A stretch of DNA of 64,000 nt from Streptomyces sp. Z26. Its GTDB lineage: Bacteria > Actinomycetota > Actinomycetes > Streptomycetales > Streptomycetaceae. Below the pieces are notes generated by a model. The model was not told where the DNA came from. It did not search any database and saw only the letters and a list, made by a program, of their open reading frames with translations. The stretch is taken from the NCBI RefSeq assembly GCF_003665095.1, contig NZ_RCHV01000002.1, forward strand, positions 4,884,501 to 4,948,500, in the 5' to 3' direction. A program made the translations under genes and the position numbers. This document shows, one piece after another, positions 7,261-16,238 of the stretch (within the stretch, counting starts at the first letter, position 1; every line of letters starts with the position of its first letter).

Positions 7261-8685
7261 TTACGACTCGCCGCCCAGGTGGTGCACCCGCACCATGTTG
7301 GTGCTGCCGGGCACGCCGGGGGGCGAACCGGCGGTGATGATCATCATGTCGCCCGCGTCGTACCGCTTGAGCTTCAGCAGCTCCCCGTCGACCAGGTCGA
7401 CCATCTCGTCGGTGGTGTTGACGTAGGGCACCACGTACGTCTCGACGCCCCAGCTCAGCGACAGCTGGTTGCGCGTGGGCTCGTCCGAGGTGAAGGCGAG
7501 GATCGGCTGGCAGGCGCGGTAGCGGGAGAGGCGCCGGGCCGTGTCGCCGGACTTGGTGAAGGCGATCAGCGTCTTGGCGTTCAGGAAGTCCGCGATCTCG
7601 CAGGCGGCACGGGCCACCGAACCACCCTGCGTACGGGGCTTCTTGCCCTGTACGAGCGGCTGGAGGCCGCGGCTCAGCAGCTCCTCCTCGGCGGCCTCGA
7701 CGATCTTCGACATCGTCTTGACCGTCTCGATCGGGTACTGCCCGACGGACGACTCCGCGGAGAGCATCACCGCGTCGGTGCCGTCCAGGATCGCGTTCGC
7801 GACGTCGGACGCCTCGGCGCGCGTGGGACGGGAGTTGGTGATCATCGACTCCATCATCTGGGTCGCCACGATCACCGGCTTGGCGTTCCGGCGGCACAGC
7901 TCGATCAGCCGCTTCTGCACCATCGGGACCTTCTCCAGCGGGTACTCCACCGCCAGGTCGCCGCGGGCCACCATCACCCCGTCGAAGGCGAGGACGACCT
8001 CCTCCATGTTCGCCACGGCCTGCGGCTTCTCCACCTTGGCGATGACCGGGACGCGCCGTCCGACCCGGTCCATCACGGCGTGCACGTCGCGTACGTCCGC
8101 CGCGTCCCGTACGAAGGACAGCGCGACCATGTCGCAGCCCATGTGGAGCGCGAACTCCAGGTCCTCAACGTCCTTCCCGGACAGCGCCGGGACGTTCACG
8201 GCCGCGCCGGGCAGGTTGATGCCCTTGTGGTCGGAGATGACGCCGCCCTCGATCACGATGCAGCGCACGCGCGGGCCGTCGACCTCGACGACCTGGAGCG
8301 CGACGTTGCCGTCGTTGATGAGGACCGGGTCGCCCTTGGTGACGTCGCCGGGCAGGCCCTTGTACGTGGTGCCGCAGATGGACCGGTCGCCCGCCACGTC
8401 CTCCGTGGTGATGACGAACTCCTCGCCGCGCACCAGCTCGACGGGACCCTCGGCGAAGGTCTCCAGGCGGATCTTCGGGCCCTGGAGGTCGGCCAGGACG
8501 CCCACCGCGCGGCCCGTCTCCTCGGCGGCCTTGCGGAGCCGGTGGTACCGCTCCTCGTGCTCGGAGTGGGAACCGTGGCTCATGTTGAAGCGGGCCACGT
8601 TCATACCGGCCTCGATCAGCGTCTTCAGCTGCTCGAAGGAGTCGACCGCGGGGCCGAGGGTACAGACGATCTTGGAACGGCGCAT
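7261..8685 (-). CDS. pyk: Pyruvate kinase
   Basis: Transfers phosphate from phosphoenolpyruvate to ADP, the last step of glycolysis. The 474 residues cover the full family length. Present are the N-terminal MRRSKIVCTLGPA, the nucleotide and K+ region NVARFNMSHG, the catalytic Lys in VIAKVEKPQ, the metal-binding RGDLAVEYP loop, and TQMMESMI followed by TRAEASDVANA. The C-terminal allosteric domain is intact. ATG 8685 is preferred because GAGAGG lies 9 nt upstream; an ATG at 8694 would sit on top of that site. Only 74 bp separate it from ackA upstream, so it may be read with pta-ackA. Confidence 0.97.
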   Translation of the reverse strand: MRRSKIVCTLGPAVDSFEQLKTLIEAGMNVARFNMSHGSHSEHEERYHRLRKAAEETGRAVGVLADLQGPKIRLETFAEGPVELVRGEEFVITTEDVAGDRSICGTTYKGLPGDVTKGDPVLINDGNVALQVVEVDGPRVRCIVIEGGVISDHKGINLPGAAVNVPALSGKDVEDLEFALHMGCDMVALSFVRDAADVRDVHAVMDRVGRRVPVIAKVEKPQAVANMEEVVLAFDGVMVARGDLAVEYPLEKVPMVQKRLIELCRRNAKPVIVATQMMESMITNSRPTRAEASDVANAILDGTDAVMLSAESSVGQYPIETVKTMSKIVEAAEEELLSRGLQPLVQGKKPRTQGGSVARAACEIADFLNAKTLIAFTKSGDTARRLSRYRACQPILAFTSDEPTRNQLSLSWGVETYVVPYVNTTDEMVDLVDGELLKLKRYDAGDMMIITAGSPPGVPGSTNMVRVHHLGGES

Positions 8686-8759
8686 GGAGCGCATCCTCTC
8701 ACTTTGTTCAGGAGCGAAACGTATCGTGGGCCGGGCCGACCCGGGTAACCGAGCCCCGG

Positions 8760-9989
8760 TCACCCCTCGTCGACCAGGGCGAAGGTCTGCCGTGCGATCT
8801 CCAGCTCCTCGTCCGTGGGCACCACCGCCACCGCGACGCGCGAGCCCTCCGGCGAGATCAGCCGGGGAACGGCGGCGCGCGCCGCGTTCCGTACGGGGTC
8901 CACCTCGATGCCCAGACCCGCCAGTCCGGCCGTCGCGGCCTCCCGTACGGGCGCGGAGTTCTCCCCGACACCGGCCGTGAAGGCGATCGCGTCCACGTGG
9001 CCGAGCACGGCGTAGTAGGCGCCGACGTACTTGCGGAGCCGGTGCGCGTACACGTCGAACGCGAGCGCCGCCGCCTCGTCGCCCTCGTCGACCCGGCGGC
9101 GGATCTCCCGCATGTCGTTGTCGCCGCACAGGCCGACGAGGCCGCTCCGCTTGTTCAGCAGCGTGTCGATGTCGTCCACCGACATGCCCGCCACCCGCGA
9201 CAGATGGAGGATCACCGCCGGGTCGACGTCCCCGGAGCGCGTCCCCATCACCAGCCCCTCCAGCGGCGTCAGCCCCATCGACGTCTCCACGCACACCCCG
9301 CCCCGTACGGCCGACGCGGACGCGCCGTTGCCCAGGTGCAGCACGATGACGTTCACCTCGGACGGGTCGCGGCCCAGCAGTTCGGCCGTACGCCGTGAGA
9401 CGTACGCGTGCGACGTGCCGTGGAAGCCGTAGCGGCGTACGCGGTGCTCGTCGGCCGTGGCCACGTCGATCGCGTAGCGGGCGGCGTGCTCCGGCACGGT
9501 GGTGTGGAACGCCGTGTCGAAGACGGCGACCTGCGGGAGCCGCGGGTTGAGCGCGCGGGCGGTACGGATGCCGGTGAGGTTCGCCGGGTTGTGCAGCGGG
9601 GCGAGGGGCACCAGCCGTTCGATCTCCGCCAGCACGTCGTCGTCGACGCGCGTCGGCTCGGTGAAGCGGCGACCGCCGTGCACCACCCGGTGCCCCACGG
9701 CGGCCAGCCGGGGCGAGTCCAGCCCCAGGCCGTCCGCGGTCAGTTCGGTGGCGGCGGCCTCCAGCGCGGCGCCGTGGTCGGCCACGGGCGCCTCACGCGT
9801 ACGGGCGTCCCCGGCGGCCGGGGTGTGCCGCAGCAGCGAGGAGCGCTCGCCGATCCGCTCCACCAGGCCGGTCGCCAGCCGGGCGCCGTCGGCCATGTCG
9901 AGCAGCTGGTACTTCACCGACGACGAGCCGGAGTTGAGCACCAGCACCCGGGTGGGGGCGCTGGCGCGGTCGGAGCCGGTGGCGGTCAT
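8760..9989 (-). CDS. ackA: Acetate kinase
   Basis: Forms ATP and acetate from acetyl phosphate and ADP, and works in reverse for acetate uptake. The 409 residues carry the ASKHA-fold signatures: NSGSSSVKYQLL near the N-terminus, AVFDTAFHTT with the catalytic Asp, and RRYGFHGTSHAYV with the catalytic His. The start codon overlaps the pta stop (ATGA), so the two enzymes are translationally coupled, as expected for consecutive steps of one pathway. Confidence 0.97.
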   Translation of the reverse strand: MTATGSDRASAPTRVLVLNSGSSSVKYQLLDMADGARLATGLVERIGERSSLLRHTPAAGDARTREAPVADHGAALEAAATELTADGLGLDSPRLAAVGHRVVHGGRRFTEPTRVDDDVLAEIERLVPLAPLHNPANLTGIRTARALNPRLPQVAVFDTAFHTTVPEHAARYAIDVATADEHRVRRYGFHGTSHAYVSRRTAELLGRDPSEVNVIVLHLGNGASASAVRGGVCVETSMGLTPLEGLVMGTRSGDVDPAVILHLSRVAGMSVDDIDTLLNKRSGLVGLCGDNDMREIRRRVDEGDEAAALAFDVYAHRLRKYVGAYYAVLGHVDAIAFTAGVGENSAPVREAATAGLAGLGIEVDPVRNAARAAVPRLISPEGSRVAVAVVPTDEELEIARQTFALVDEG

Positions 9990-12223
9990 GCGGAGGTGTC
10001 CCCTTCACGGGTCTGCGGGTCGGTGGCGTGGTCGGCGGACGTGGCGGACGTGGCGGACGTGGTGGTGGCCGCGGTGGTGGCGCGGGCCGGTCCGGTGGGC
10101 CGCGGCGGCCTGCGTACGGCGGCCTGCGCCTGGATGGCGGTGATCGCGACGGTGTTCACGATGTCCTGCACGAGCGCGCCCCGCGACAGGTCGTTCACCG
10201 GCTTGCGCAGCCCCTGGAGCACCGGTCCGACGGCCACCGCGTGCGCCGAACGCTGCACCGCCTTGTACGTGTTGTTGCCCGTGTTGAGGTCCGGGAAGAT
10301 CAGCACCGTCGCCTGCCCCGCCACCTCCGACTCCGGCAGCTTCGTCCGCGCGACGGACGGCTCCACCGCCGCGTCGTACTGGATCGGCCCCTCCACCAGC
10401 AGGTCCGGGCGCCGCTCCCGGACCAGCGCGGTCGCCTCCCGCACCTTGTCCACGTCCGCGCCCGAACCGGAGCTGCCCGTCGAGTACGACAGCATCGCGA
10501 TCCGCGGCTCCACCCCGAACTGCGCGGCCGTGGCCGCCGACTGGATCGCGATGTCCGCCAGCTGCTCCGCGTCCGGGTCCGGGTTGACGGCGCAGTCGCC
10601 GTACGCCAGCACCTTGTCGGCCAGGCACATGAAGAACACCGACGAGACGACGTCCGCCTCCGGCTTCGTCTTGATCACCTCGAACGCGGGCCGGATCGTC
10701 GCCGCCGTCGAGTGCACCGCGCCCGACACCATGCCGTCCGCCAGACCCTCCTGCACCATCAGCGTCCCGAAGTACGACACGTCCGCCACCACGTCGTACG
10801 CCAGCTCGTACGAGACCCCGCGGTGCGCCCGCAGCTTCGCGTACAGCTCCGCGAACCGCTCGCGCAGCGGTGACGTCTCCGGGTCCACGATCCGCGCGCA
10901 CGCCGCCGACGTGTCCGGCACCTCGCCGTCGCCCAACAGGCGCAGGTCGATGCCCAGTTCGGCGGCGCGCTTCCGTACGGCCGTCTCCCCGCCCAGCAGC
11001 GTCAGGTCGCACACGTGCCGCCGCAGCAGCACCTCGGCGGCGCGCAGCACCCGTTCCTCGGCACCCTCGGGGAGCACCACGTGGCGGCGGTCGGCGCGCG
11101 CCCGCTCGATCAGGTCGTGCTCGAACATCATCGGCGTGACCCGCCCGCTGCGCACCACCGAGATCCGGTCCGTGAGCTGCCCGGTGTCCACGTGCGACTC
11201 GAACAGGCCGAGCGCCATCTCCGCCTTGCGCGGCGTCGTCGCCGTCAGCTTCCCCTGGAGCGACAGCAGCTCCGCGGCGGTCGGGAACGAGCCGTCCGAC
11301 ACCGCCAGCAGCGGCGTACCGGGCGCCAGCCGCGCGGCCAGCGCCATCGTCTCGTCGCCCGGCAGCGCGTCCAGCGTCAGCAGCAGACCGGCGATCGGCG
11401 GCGAACCGGCCGAGTGCGCCGCCAACGAGCCGACGATCAGGTCCGCCCGGTCGCCGGGCGTCACCACCATGCAGCCCTCCGTCAGCGCGGGCAGGAACTT
11501 CGGCAGGTGCGCACCGCCGAACACGAAGTTCCGTACGTCGCGCGACAGCCCGGCGTGGTCACCGAGCAGCACCTCCGCGCCCAGCGTGCTGCGGACCTGC
11601 GCCACCGTCGGCGCGGACAGGCTCGGGTTCTCGGGGATGACGTACACCGGCTCCGGCAGGTGGCCCGCGAGCGCGGTGGCGGCGTCGTGGGCGGCGTCCC
11701 CCCGTACGCGGTTGGCGATCATGGCGATCACCTCGCAGCCGAGGGAGGCGTACGCGTGGTGGGCGTTGCGCACCTCGGCCACGACGGAGGCGGCGGTCTG
11801 GCCGTTGCCGCCGACGACGGTGAGGACGGCGGCGCCGAACTCGTTGGCCATCCGGGCGTTCAGCGCCAGCTCGGCGGGCAGACCGGTGTCGGCGAAGTCC
11901 GTGCCGAGGACGAGCACGGCCTCGTACTCGCGGGCCACCGCGTGGAAGCGGTCGACGAGTCGCGACACCAGCTCGTCGGTGCCCTTCTCCGCCTGGAGGT
12001 CCGCGGCCTCGTCGTACCGCAGACCGAAGACGCTCCCGGCGGGCTGCGTGAGGCGGTAGCGGGAGCGGAGCAGCTCGTAGATGGGGTCGGGGCCGTCATG
12101 GGCGAGTGGCCTGAACAGGCCCACCCGGTCCACCTGGCGCGTCAACAGCTCCATGACGCCCAGTTCGACGACCTGGCGGCCGTCCCCCCGTTCGATGCCG
12201 GTCACGTACACGCTGCGGGTCAC
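9986..12223 (-). CDS. pta: Phosphate acetyltransferase
   Basis: Interconverts acetyl-CoA and acetyl phosphate. This is the long (745-residue) class. An N-terminal dethiobiotin-synthase-like P-loop domain (~1-200) is followed by a DRTGG domain (~210-330) and the catalytic PTA_PTB domain (~410-735, beginning near IERARADRRHVVLPEG). The N-terminal loop reads VTGIERGDGRQ and lacks a canonical GxxxxGK[ST], so nucleotide binding there is probably lost. GTG 12223 has a GGGAGAGC site; the longer open frame to 12391 is low-complexity. The gene is the first of the pta-ackA(-pyk) unit and is divergent from pfkA. Confidence 0.95.
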   Translation of the reverse strand: MTRSVYVTGIERGDGRQVVELGVMELLTRQVDRVGLFRPLAHDGPDPIYELLRSRYRLTQPAGSVFGLRYDEAADLQAEKGTDELVSRLVDRFHAVAREYEAVLVLGTDFADTGLPAELALNARMANEFGAAVLTVVGGNGQTAASVVAEVRNAHHAYASLGCEVIAMIANRVRGDAAHDAATALAGHLPEPVYVIPENPSLSAPTVAQVRSTLGAEVLLGDHAGLSRDVRNFVFGGAHLPKFLPALTEGCMVVTPGDRADLIVGSLAAHSAGSPPIAGLLLTLDALPGDETMALAARLAPGTPLLAVSDGSFPTAAELLSLQGKLTATTPRKAEMALGLFESHVDTGQLTDRISVVRSGRVTPMMFEHDLIERARADRRHVVLPEGAEERVLRAAEVLLRRHVCDLTLLGGETAVRKRAAELGIDLRLLGDGEVPDTSAACARIVDPETSPLRERFAELYAKLRAHRGVSYELAYDVVADVSYFGTLMVQEGLADGMVSGAVHSTAATIRPAFEVIKTKPEADVVSSVFFMCLADKVLAYGDCAVNPDPDAEQLADIAIQSAATAAQFGVEPRIAMLSYSTGSSGSGADVDKVREATALVRERRPDLLVEGPIQYDAAVEPSVARTKLPESEVAGQATVLIFPDLNTGNNTYKAVQRSAHAVAVGPVLQGLRKPVNDLSRGALVQDIVNTVAITAIQAQAAVRRPPRPTGPARATTAATTTSATSATSADHATDPQTREGDTSA

Positions 12224-12458
12224 GCGTGCTCTCCCTCTGGCTCTGGGTCCTCCGGGTCCGTGGTGGGGACCCGTCGCCGCGGTGGCAGGGCCGGTTCCCT
12301 CCCTGACGGTACCTGCGGTACGGACGCCGCCGCGCGGCAGGTGTTCGCGTGGTGGACGCCCGGTGCGGGGTGCTTTCCGGACGTGAAACACTCGGACCGG
12401 CTCATCGGAAGTCCGAAGCTCCAGAAGCGATCACCACCGATCAGGAGAAGCGAACCTC
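12224..12458. promoter_or_regulatory. Divergent pta / pfkA promoter region
   Basis: 235 bp between divergent glycolysis and acetate-metabolism genes. A short perfect palindrome TCGGA-AG-TCCGA lies at 12405-12416, 42 bp before pfkA, and is a possible operator. I cannot assign -10 and -35 boxes with confidence. Confidence 0.45.
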
Positions 12459-13484
12459 ATGCGCATCGGAGTCCTTACCGCGGGCGGCGACTGCCCCGGC
12501 CTGAACGCCGTGATCCGGTCCGTGGTGCACCGCGCCGTAGCCGACCGGGGCGACGAGGTCATCGGCTTCGAAGACGGTTTCAAGGGCCTGCTGGAAGGCC
12601 GGTACCGCACCCTCGACATCAACTCCGTCAGCGGCATCCTCGCCCGCGGCGGCACCATCCTCGGCTCCTCCCGGCTGGAGCGCGACCGGCTCCGCGAGGC
12701 GTGCGACAACTCCGAGGAACTCATCGAGCGGCTCGCCCTCGACGCCCTCATCCCCATCGGCGGCGAGGGCACCCTCACCGCCGCCCGCATGCTCGCGGAC
12801 GCGGGCCTGCCGGTCGTCGGCGTGCCGAAGACCATCGACAACGACATCTCGGCCACCGACCGCACCTTCGGCTTCGACACGGCCGTCGGCGTCGCCACCG
12901 AGGCCATGGACCGCCTCAAGACCACCGCCGAGTCGCACCAGCGGGTCATGGTCGTCGAGGTCATGGGCCGCCACGCGGGCTGGATCGCCCTGGAGGCGGG
13001 CATGGCCGCGGGCGCGCACGCGATCTGCGTCCCCGAACGGAACTTCGAGGTCGACGACCTGACGAAGATGGTCGAGGAGCGCTTCGCGCGCAACAAGCGC
13101 TTCGCCCTCATCTGCATCGCCGAGGGCGCCCACCCCGCCGAGGGCTCCATGCCGTACGAGAAGGGCGTCATCGACCAGTACGGCCACGAGCGCTTCGTCG
13201 GCATCGGCAACCGCCTCGCCATCGAGCTGGAGCACCGCCTCGGCAAGGAGGCCAAGCCGGTCATCCTCGGCCACGTACAGCGCGGCGGCGTCCCCACCGC
13301 GTACGACCGGGTGCTCGCCACCCGCTTCGGCTGGCACGCCGTGGAGGCGGTGCACCGGGGCGAGTTCGGCAACATGACGGCGCTGCGCGGCACGGACATC
13401 GTGATGGCGCCGCTCGCGGACGCGGTGGCCCAGCTGAAGCACGTGTCGCAGGACCGGATGGACGAGACCGAGGCCGTCTTCTGA
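12459..13484 (+). CDS. pfkA: ATP-dependent 6-phosphofructokinase
   Basis: Phosphorylates fructose 6-phosphate to the 1,6-bisphosphate. The 341 residues include TAGGDCPGLN (8-16), GGEGT (101-105) and GVPKTIDND (121-129). Gly104 marks ATP rather than pyrophosphate use. Lys124 is the actinobacterial group III feature that typically gives low allosteric sensitivity. D127 is the catalytic base. The ribosome site AGGAGA precedes ATG 12459. It stands divergent to pta and is followed by its own terminator. Confidence 0.96.
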   Translation: MRIGVLTAGGDCPGLNAVIRSVVHRAVADRGDEVIGFEDGFKGLLEGRYRTLDINSVSGILARGGTILGSSRLERDRLREACDNSEELIERLALDALIPIGGEGTLTAARMLADAGLPVVGVPKTIDNDISATDRTFGFDTAVGVATEAMDRLKTTAESHQRVMVVEVMGRHAGWIALEAGMAAGAHAICVPERNFEVDDLTKMVEERFARNKRFALICIAEGAHPAEGSMPYEKGVIDQYGHERFVGIGNRLAIELEHRLGKEAKPVILGHVQRGGVPTAYDRVLATRFGWHAVEAVHRGEFGNMTALRGTDIVMAPLADAVAQLKHVSQDRMDETEAVF

Positions 13485-13501
13485 CAGGAACGGGTGAACG
13501 T

Positions 13502-13533
13502 GCGCGGGCGCCACGCGACTTGGCCGCCCGCGC
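13502..13533 (+). terminator. Hairpin terminator after pfkA
   Basis: A perfect 9-bp stem (GCGCGGGCG / CGCCCGCGC) with a 14-nt loop begins 17 bp after the pfkA stop. Confidence 0.65.
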
Positions 13534-13645
13534 CTCGGGTGTGCGCGGAGTCGTCCGCCGACACGGTCGGGGTAGTGGACTATGTGCTGCTCGAGTTGAC
13601 GACGGAAGACGCGGACACGCGGCAATGGCTCGGGGTTCACACCGC

Positions 13646-13774
13646 ATGAATGAACGAGAATCTGGCACCGGAATTCAGCGCGGATGTCCACCTGATGTGA
13701 ACGTGGCCGCGGACCTGGTCGGAGAGTTGATCGCGTTCGCGCGGAAGGTGATGGAGGGGGAGAGGTCGGCCTGA
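13646..13774 (+). CDS. Small hypothetical protein (42 residues)
   Basis: A short open frame, MNERESGTG to MEGERSA. Its second half has clear Streptomyces codon bias (nearly all third positions G or C) and an amphipathic helical stretch (ADLVGELIAFARKVMEG). The first half has poorer bias and the ribosome site is weak, so the true start is uncertain; ATG 13625 is another candidate. It lies 36 bp before the next unknown gene on the same strand, and the two may be co-expressed. No family is recognised. Confidence 0.4.
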   Translation: MNERESGTGIQRGCPPDVNVAADLVGELIAFARKVMEGERSA

Positions 13775-13810
13775 CCGCAGGGTGACCGCGGCGTGGAGGA
13801 GGGGCGGTCG

Positions 13811-14311
13811 GTGAGCGAACCAGCACGCGGTCCGTACGGGTCGGCGCCCGTCGAAGAACCCGAGCCCTCGGGCGGCCACCGCCCGGTGCTGTTCGTCCTC
13901 CCGAAGTTGGCCGTCCGTGAGTGGGAGGCCGTGGCGCGGCTGTTCCGTCCCCGCTTCGTGGGGGTCTCCGGGTGCGTGGTCTGGGAGCAGGTGTACGAGC
14001 CCGCGAACTTCCGTTCTTGGTACGAGGAGTTGGCCGGCGACCGTACGTCCATCGAGTGGCTGCTCAACCAGGTGCGGTTGTGGCAGTTCGTCGAGGTGGT
14101 GGACGGCGATCCCGAGGAGGAGCGGGCCCTGCGCGTCCTCGCCAGGGCCGTAGCCGTCGGCTGGCGTTCCGCGCTGGAGGCCGACTTCCCCGGCCGTGCG
14201 TTCGACGGGGGCGTGGTGGAGACGGAAGACGGGCCCGTGGTGTGCTTCACCGTCCGCAGGACGGCGGAGGGGGACGACGGGTCCCCGCCTGCCGCCCCCG
14301 TCAGCCCTTGA
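13811..14311 (+). CDS. Hypothetical protein (166 residues)
   Basis: A cytoplasmic-looking protein with no signal peptide and no family I recognise. A proline-rich N-terminus of ~20 residues leads to an alpha/beta domain with a central acidic, Trp-rich stretch (FRSWYEELAGDRTSIEWLL, then LWQFVEVVDGDPEEE). The C-terminus is strand-like (GPVVCFTVRRT). GTG 13811 follows a strong GGAGGAGGGG site, so it is preferred over GTG 13793. Its end overlaps the convergent permease gene by 11 bp. Size and acidic, Trp-rich make-up are reminiscent of small immunity-type proteins, but that is only an impression. Confidence 0.65.
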   Translation: MSEPARGPYGSAPVEEPEPSGGHRPVLFVLPKLAVREWEAVARLFRPRFVGVSGCVVWEQVYEPANFRSWYEELAGDRTSIEWLLNQVRLWQFVEVVDGDPEEERALRVLARAVAVGWRSALEADFPGRAFDGGVVETEDGPVVCFTVRRTAEGDDGSPPAAPVSP

Positions 14312-15257
14312 CGCCGCCGCCCAGGGTGAAACCGCCGCCCATGCGGCGGGAGATGAGGATGTAGAGCAGCAGCACCGGCGTCGAGTAGAGGATGGAGAAC
14401 GCGGCGAGTTCGCCGTACACGACGACGCCGTAGTTGCCGAAGAACGTGTAGATGCTGACGGACGCCGGGAGTTTCTCCGGGTCGAGGAGCAGCATGAAGG
14501 GGACGAAGAAGTTGCCCCACATCATGATGAAGCTGTAGATCGTGACGACGGTGACGCCCGGCCCCATCAGCGGCACGATGACCCGTACGAGTGCCTGGAA
14601 CCAGCTGGCGCCGTCCGTCCAGGCGGCCTCCTCCAGGACGATCGGGACGCCGTCCATGAAGTTCTTCATCAGCCAGATGGCGAACGGCAGTTGGGACGTG
14701 GCGAGGAACAGCGACGTGCCCCACATGGTGTCGATCAGGTTGATCTGTACGAAGAGGCTGTAGATCGGCACCATCACCGCCGTGATCGGCAGGCAGGTGG
14801 TGAAGAGGATGCCGAGGAGGTACGGGCGGCCGAAGCGGGAGCGGTAGCGGGAGAGCGGGTACGCGGCGAGGGCCGCGCACACCATGGTCAGCAGGGTGCC
14901 GCTGCCGCAGATCAGGAAGCTGTTGAGCATCGGCGTGAACGTGATCTCGTCCGTCCACACGGCGGAGAAGTTCTCCATCGTCGGTGACGACGGCGGGCTG
15001 ACCTTCAGCTTGGCCTCCGCGTCGAGGGACGCGAACACCAGCCACAGCAGCGGCACCACGAACGCTCCCGCCGCCACCAGCAGCCCCAGGTCCGCGGCGA
15101 CGCGCTGCCGCCGCTGCCGGGACAGCCGGGGCGGGCGGGACGTACGGGTGGTGGCGGCCGTAGGGGACGGGAGCAGGCCGGTGCGCGCGCCCGTACCGAT
15201 GGGGCCGGACGTGCCGGACGGGCCGGGTGCGGGAGCCGGGGCGGGAGCGTCGGACAT
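14301..15257 (-). CDS. Carbohydrate ABC transporter permease (MalG-like)
   Basis: An inner-membrane permease of the CUT1 sugar-import family, 318 residues. A Pro/Ala-rich cytoplasmic N-terminus of ~45 residues precedes six predicted membrane segments. The ATPase-docking EAA loop reads EEAAWTDGASWFQALVRVIV. It is the last gene of a three-gene operon (binding protein, MalF-like, MalG-like); the GAGGAGG ribosome site lies within the end of the preceding gene. No ATP-binding subunit is encoded here, so a shared ATPase such as MsiK is presumably used. Confidence 0.93.
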   Translation of the reverse strand: MSDAPAPAPAPGPSGTSGPIGTGARTGLLPSPTAATTRTSRPPRLSRQRRQRVAADLGLLVAAGAFVVPLLWLVFASLDAEAKLKVSPPSSPTMENFSAVWTDEITFTPMLNSFLICGSGTLLTMVCAALAAYPLSRYRSRFGRPYLLGILFTTCLPITAVMVPIYSLFVQINLIDTMWGTSLFLATSQLPFAIWLMKNFMDGVPIVLEEAAWTDGASWFQALVRVIVPLMGPGVTVVTIYSFIMMWGNFFVPFMLLLDPEKLPASVSIYTFFGNYGVVVYGELAAFSILYSTPVLLLYILISRRMGGGFTLGGGVKG

Positions 15258-15260
15258 GGC

Positions 15261-16238
15261 TCAGACCTCCTCGCGCATCAGGCGCAGGTAGACGACCGAG
15301 AAGAGGCCGCCGACGACGAGCAGCAGCAGTGCCACGGCGGTGCCGTAGCCGATGAGCGCCTTGTTGAACGCCTGGTCGTACATGAACACCGGCAGCGTCT
15401 CGCTCCGGCCTCCCGGGCCGCCGCGGGTCATGGCCCAGATGAGGCCGAAGACCGACAGCGTCTGGAGGGTGTTGAGCATGAGGTTCGTGCCGATGGAGCG
15501 GCGGATCATCGGCAGCGTGACGTGGACGAGCCGCTGCCACCCGTTGGCCCCGTCGATCTGCGCGGACTCGGTGACCTCGTCGGGGATCTCGGAGAGCGCG
15601 GCGGAGTAGACGAGCATGGAGAACGCCGTGCCGCGCCAGATGTTGGCGAACGACACCGCCAGGATCGGCAGCGTGAACAGCCAGTTCTGGGTGGGCAGAT
15701 GGAGGAAGTCGAGGACCTCGTTGAGGGTGCCGCGACGGTGGAAGAAGGTGTAGAGGAGGAACCCGGCGACGATCTCCGGGACCACCCAGGCGCAGATGAC
15801 GATGGCGCCGGTGATCGTCCGTACGGTTTTGCTCGCCCGCTGCATGAGCCCGGCGAGGGCGAGGCCGAGGGTGTTCTGGCCGAGGATCGACGAGATCAGG
15901 GTGAACACCAGGGTGAGGACGACGGAGTTGACGAAGTCCTCGTCGCCGAAGGCGCGCGTGAAGTTGTCGAAGCCGACGAACGACGCGGACGCCTGCCCGG
16001 TGAGCTGGAGGTCGGTGAAGGCGAGGTAGAAGCAGTAGCCGATGGGGCCGATGAGGAAGAGGAGCAGCAGCACCGTGCCGGGCGCGACCGGCAGCCAGCG
16101 CGCGTACCGGCGTACGCCGTCGTACGGGCGCCGGGGGCGCTCCGCCGGTACGTCCGGGCCGGTGGCACCCGGTCCGCCGGAGTCCGGCCCGTCGGCGCCC
16201 GGACCGCCGGGCGCCGTGGGGGCCTTGGTGAGGCTCAT
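15261..16238 (-). CDS. Carbohydrate ABC transporter permease (MalF-like)
   Basis: Partner permease of the CUT1 importer, 325 residues. The EAA loop is visible as ESAQIDGANGWQRLVHVTLP at roughly residues 210-230. Its start overlaps the binding-protein stop by 4 bp (ATGA) and its stop lies 3 bp before the next start, so all three genes are tightly coupled. The Pro/Gly-rich N-terminus of ~40 residues is probably disordered and cytoplasmic. Confidence 0.93.
   Translation of the reverse strand: MSLTKAPTAPGGPGADGPDSGGPGATGPDVPAERPRRPYDGVRRYARWLPVAPGTVLLLLFLIGPIGYCFYLAFTDLQLTGQASASFVGFDNFTRAFGDEDFVNSVVLTLVFTLISSILGQNTLGLALAGLMQRASKTVRTITGAIVICAWVVPEIVAGFLLYTFFHRRGTLNEVLDFLHLPTQNWLFTLPILAVSFANIWRGTAFSMLVYSAALSEIPDEVTESAQIDGANGWQRLVHVTLPMIRRSIGTNLMLNTLQTLSVFGLIWAMTRGGPGGRSETLPVFMYDQAFNKALIGYGTAVALLLLVVGGLFSVVYLRLMREEV

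Noticed and set aside
9408..12059. An 883-codon plus-strand frame across ackA and pta
   Set aside because: Ser/Arg/Ala-rich shadow of two well-defined minus-strand enzymes.
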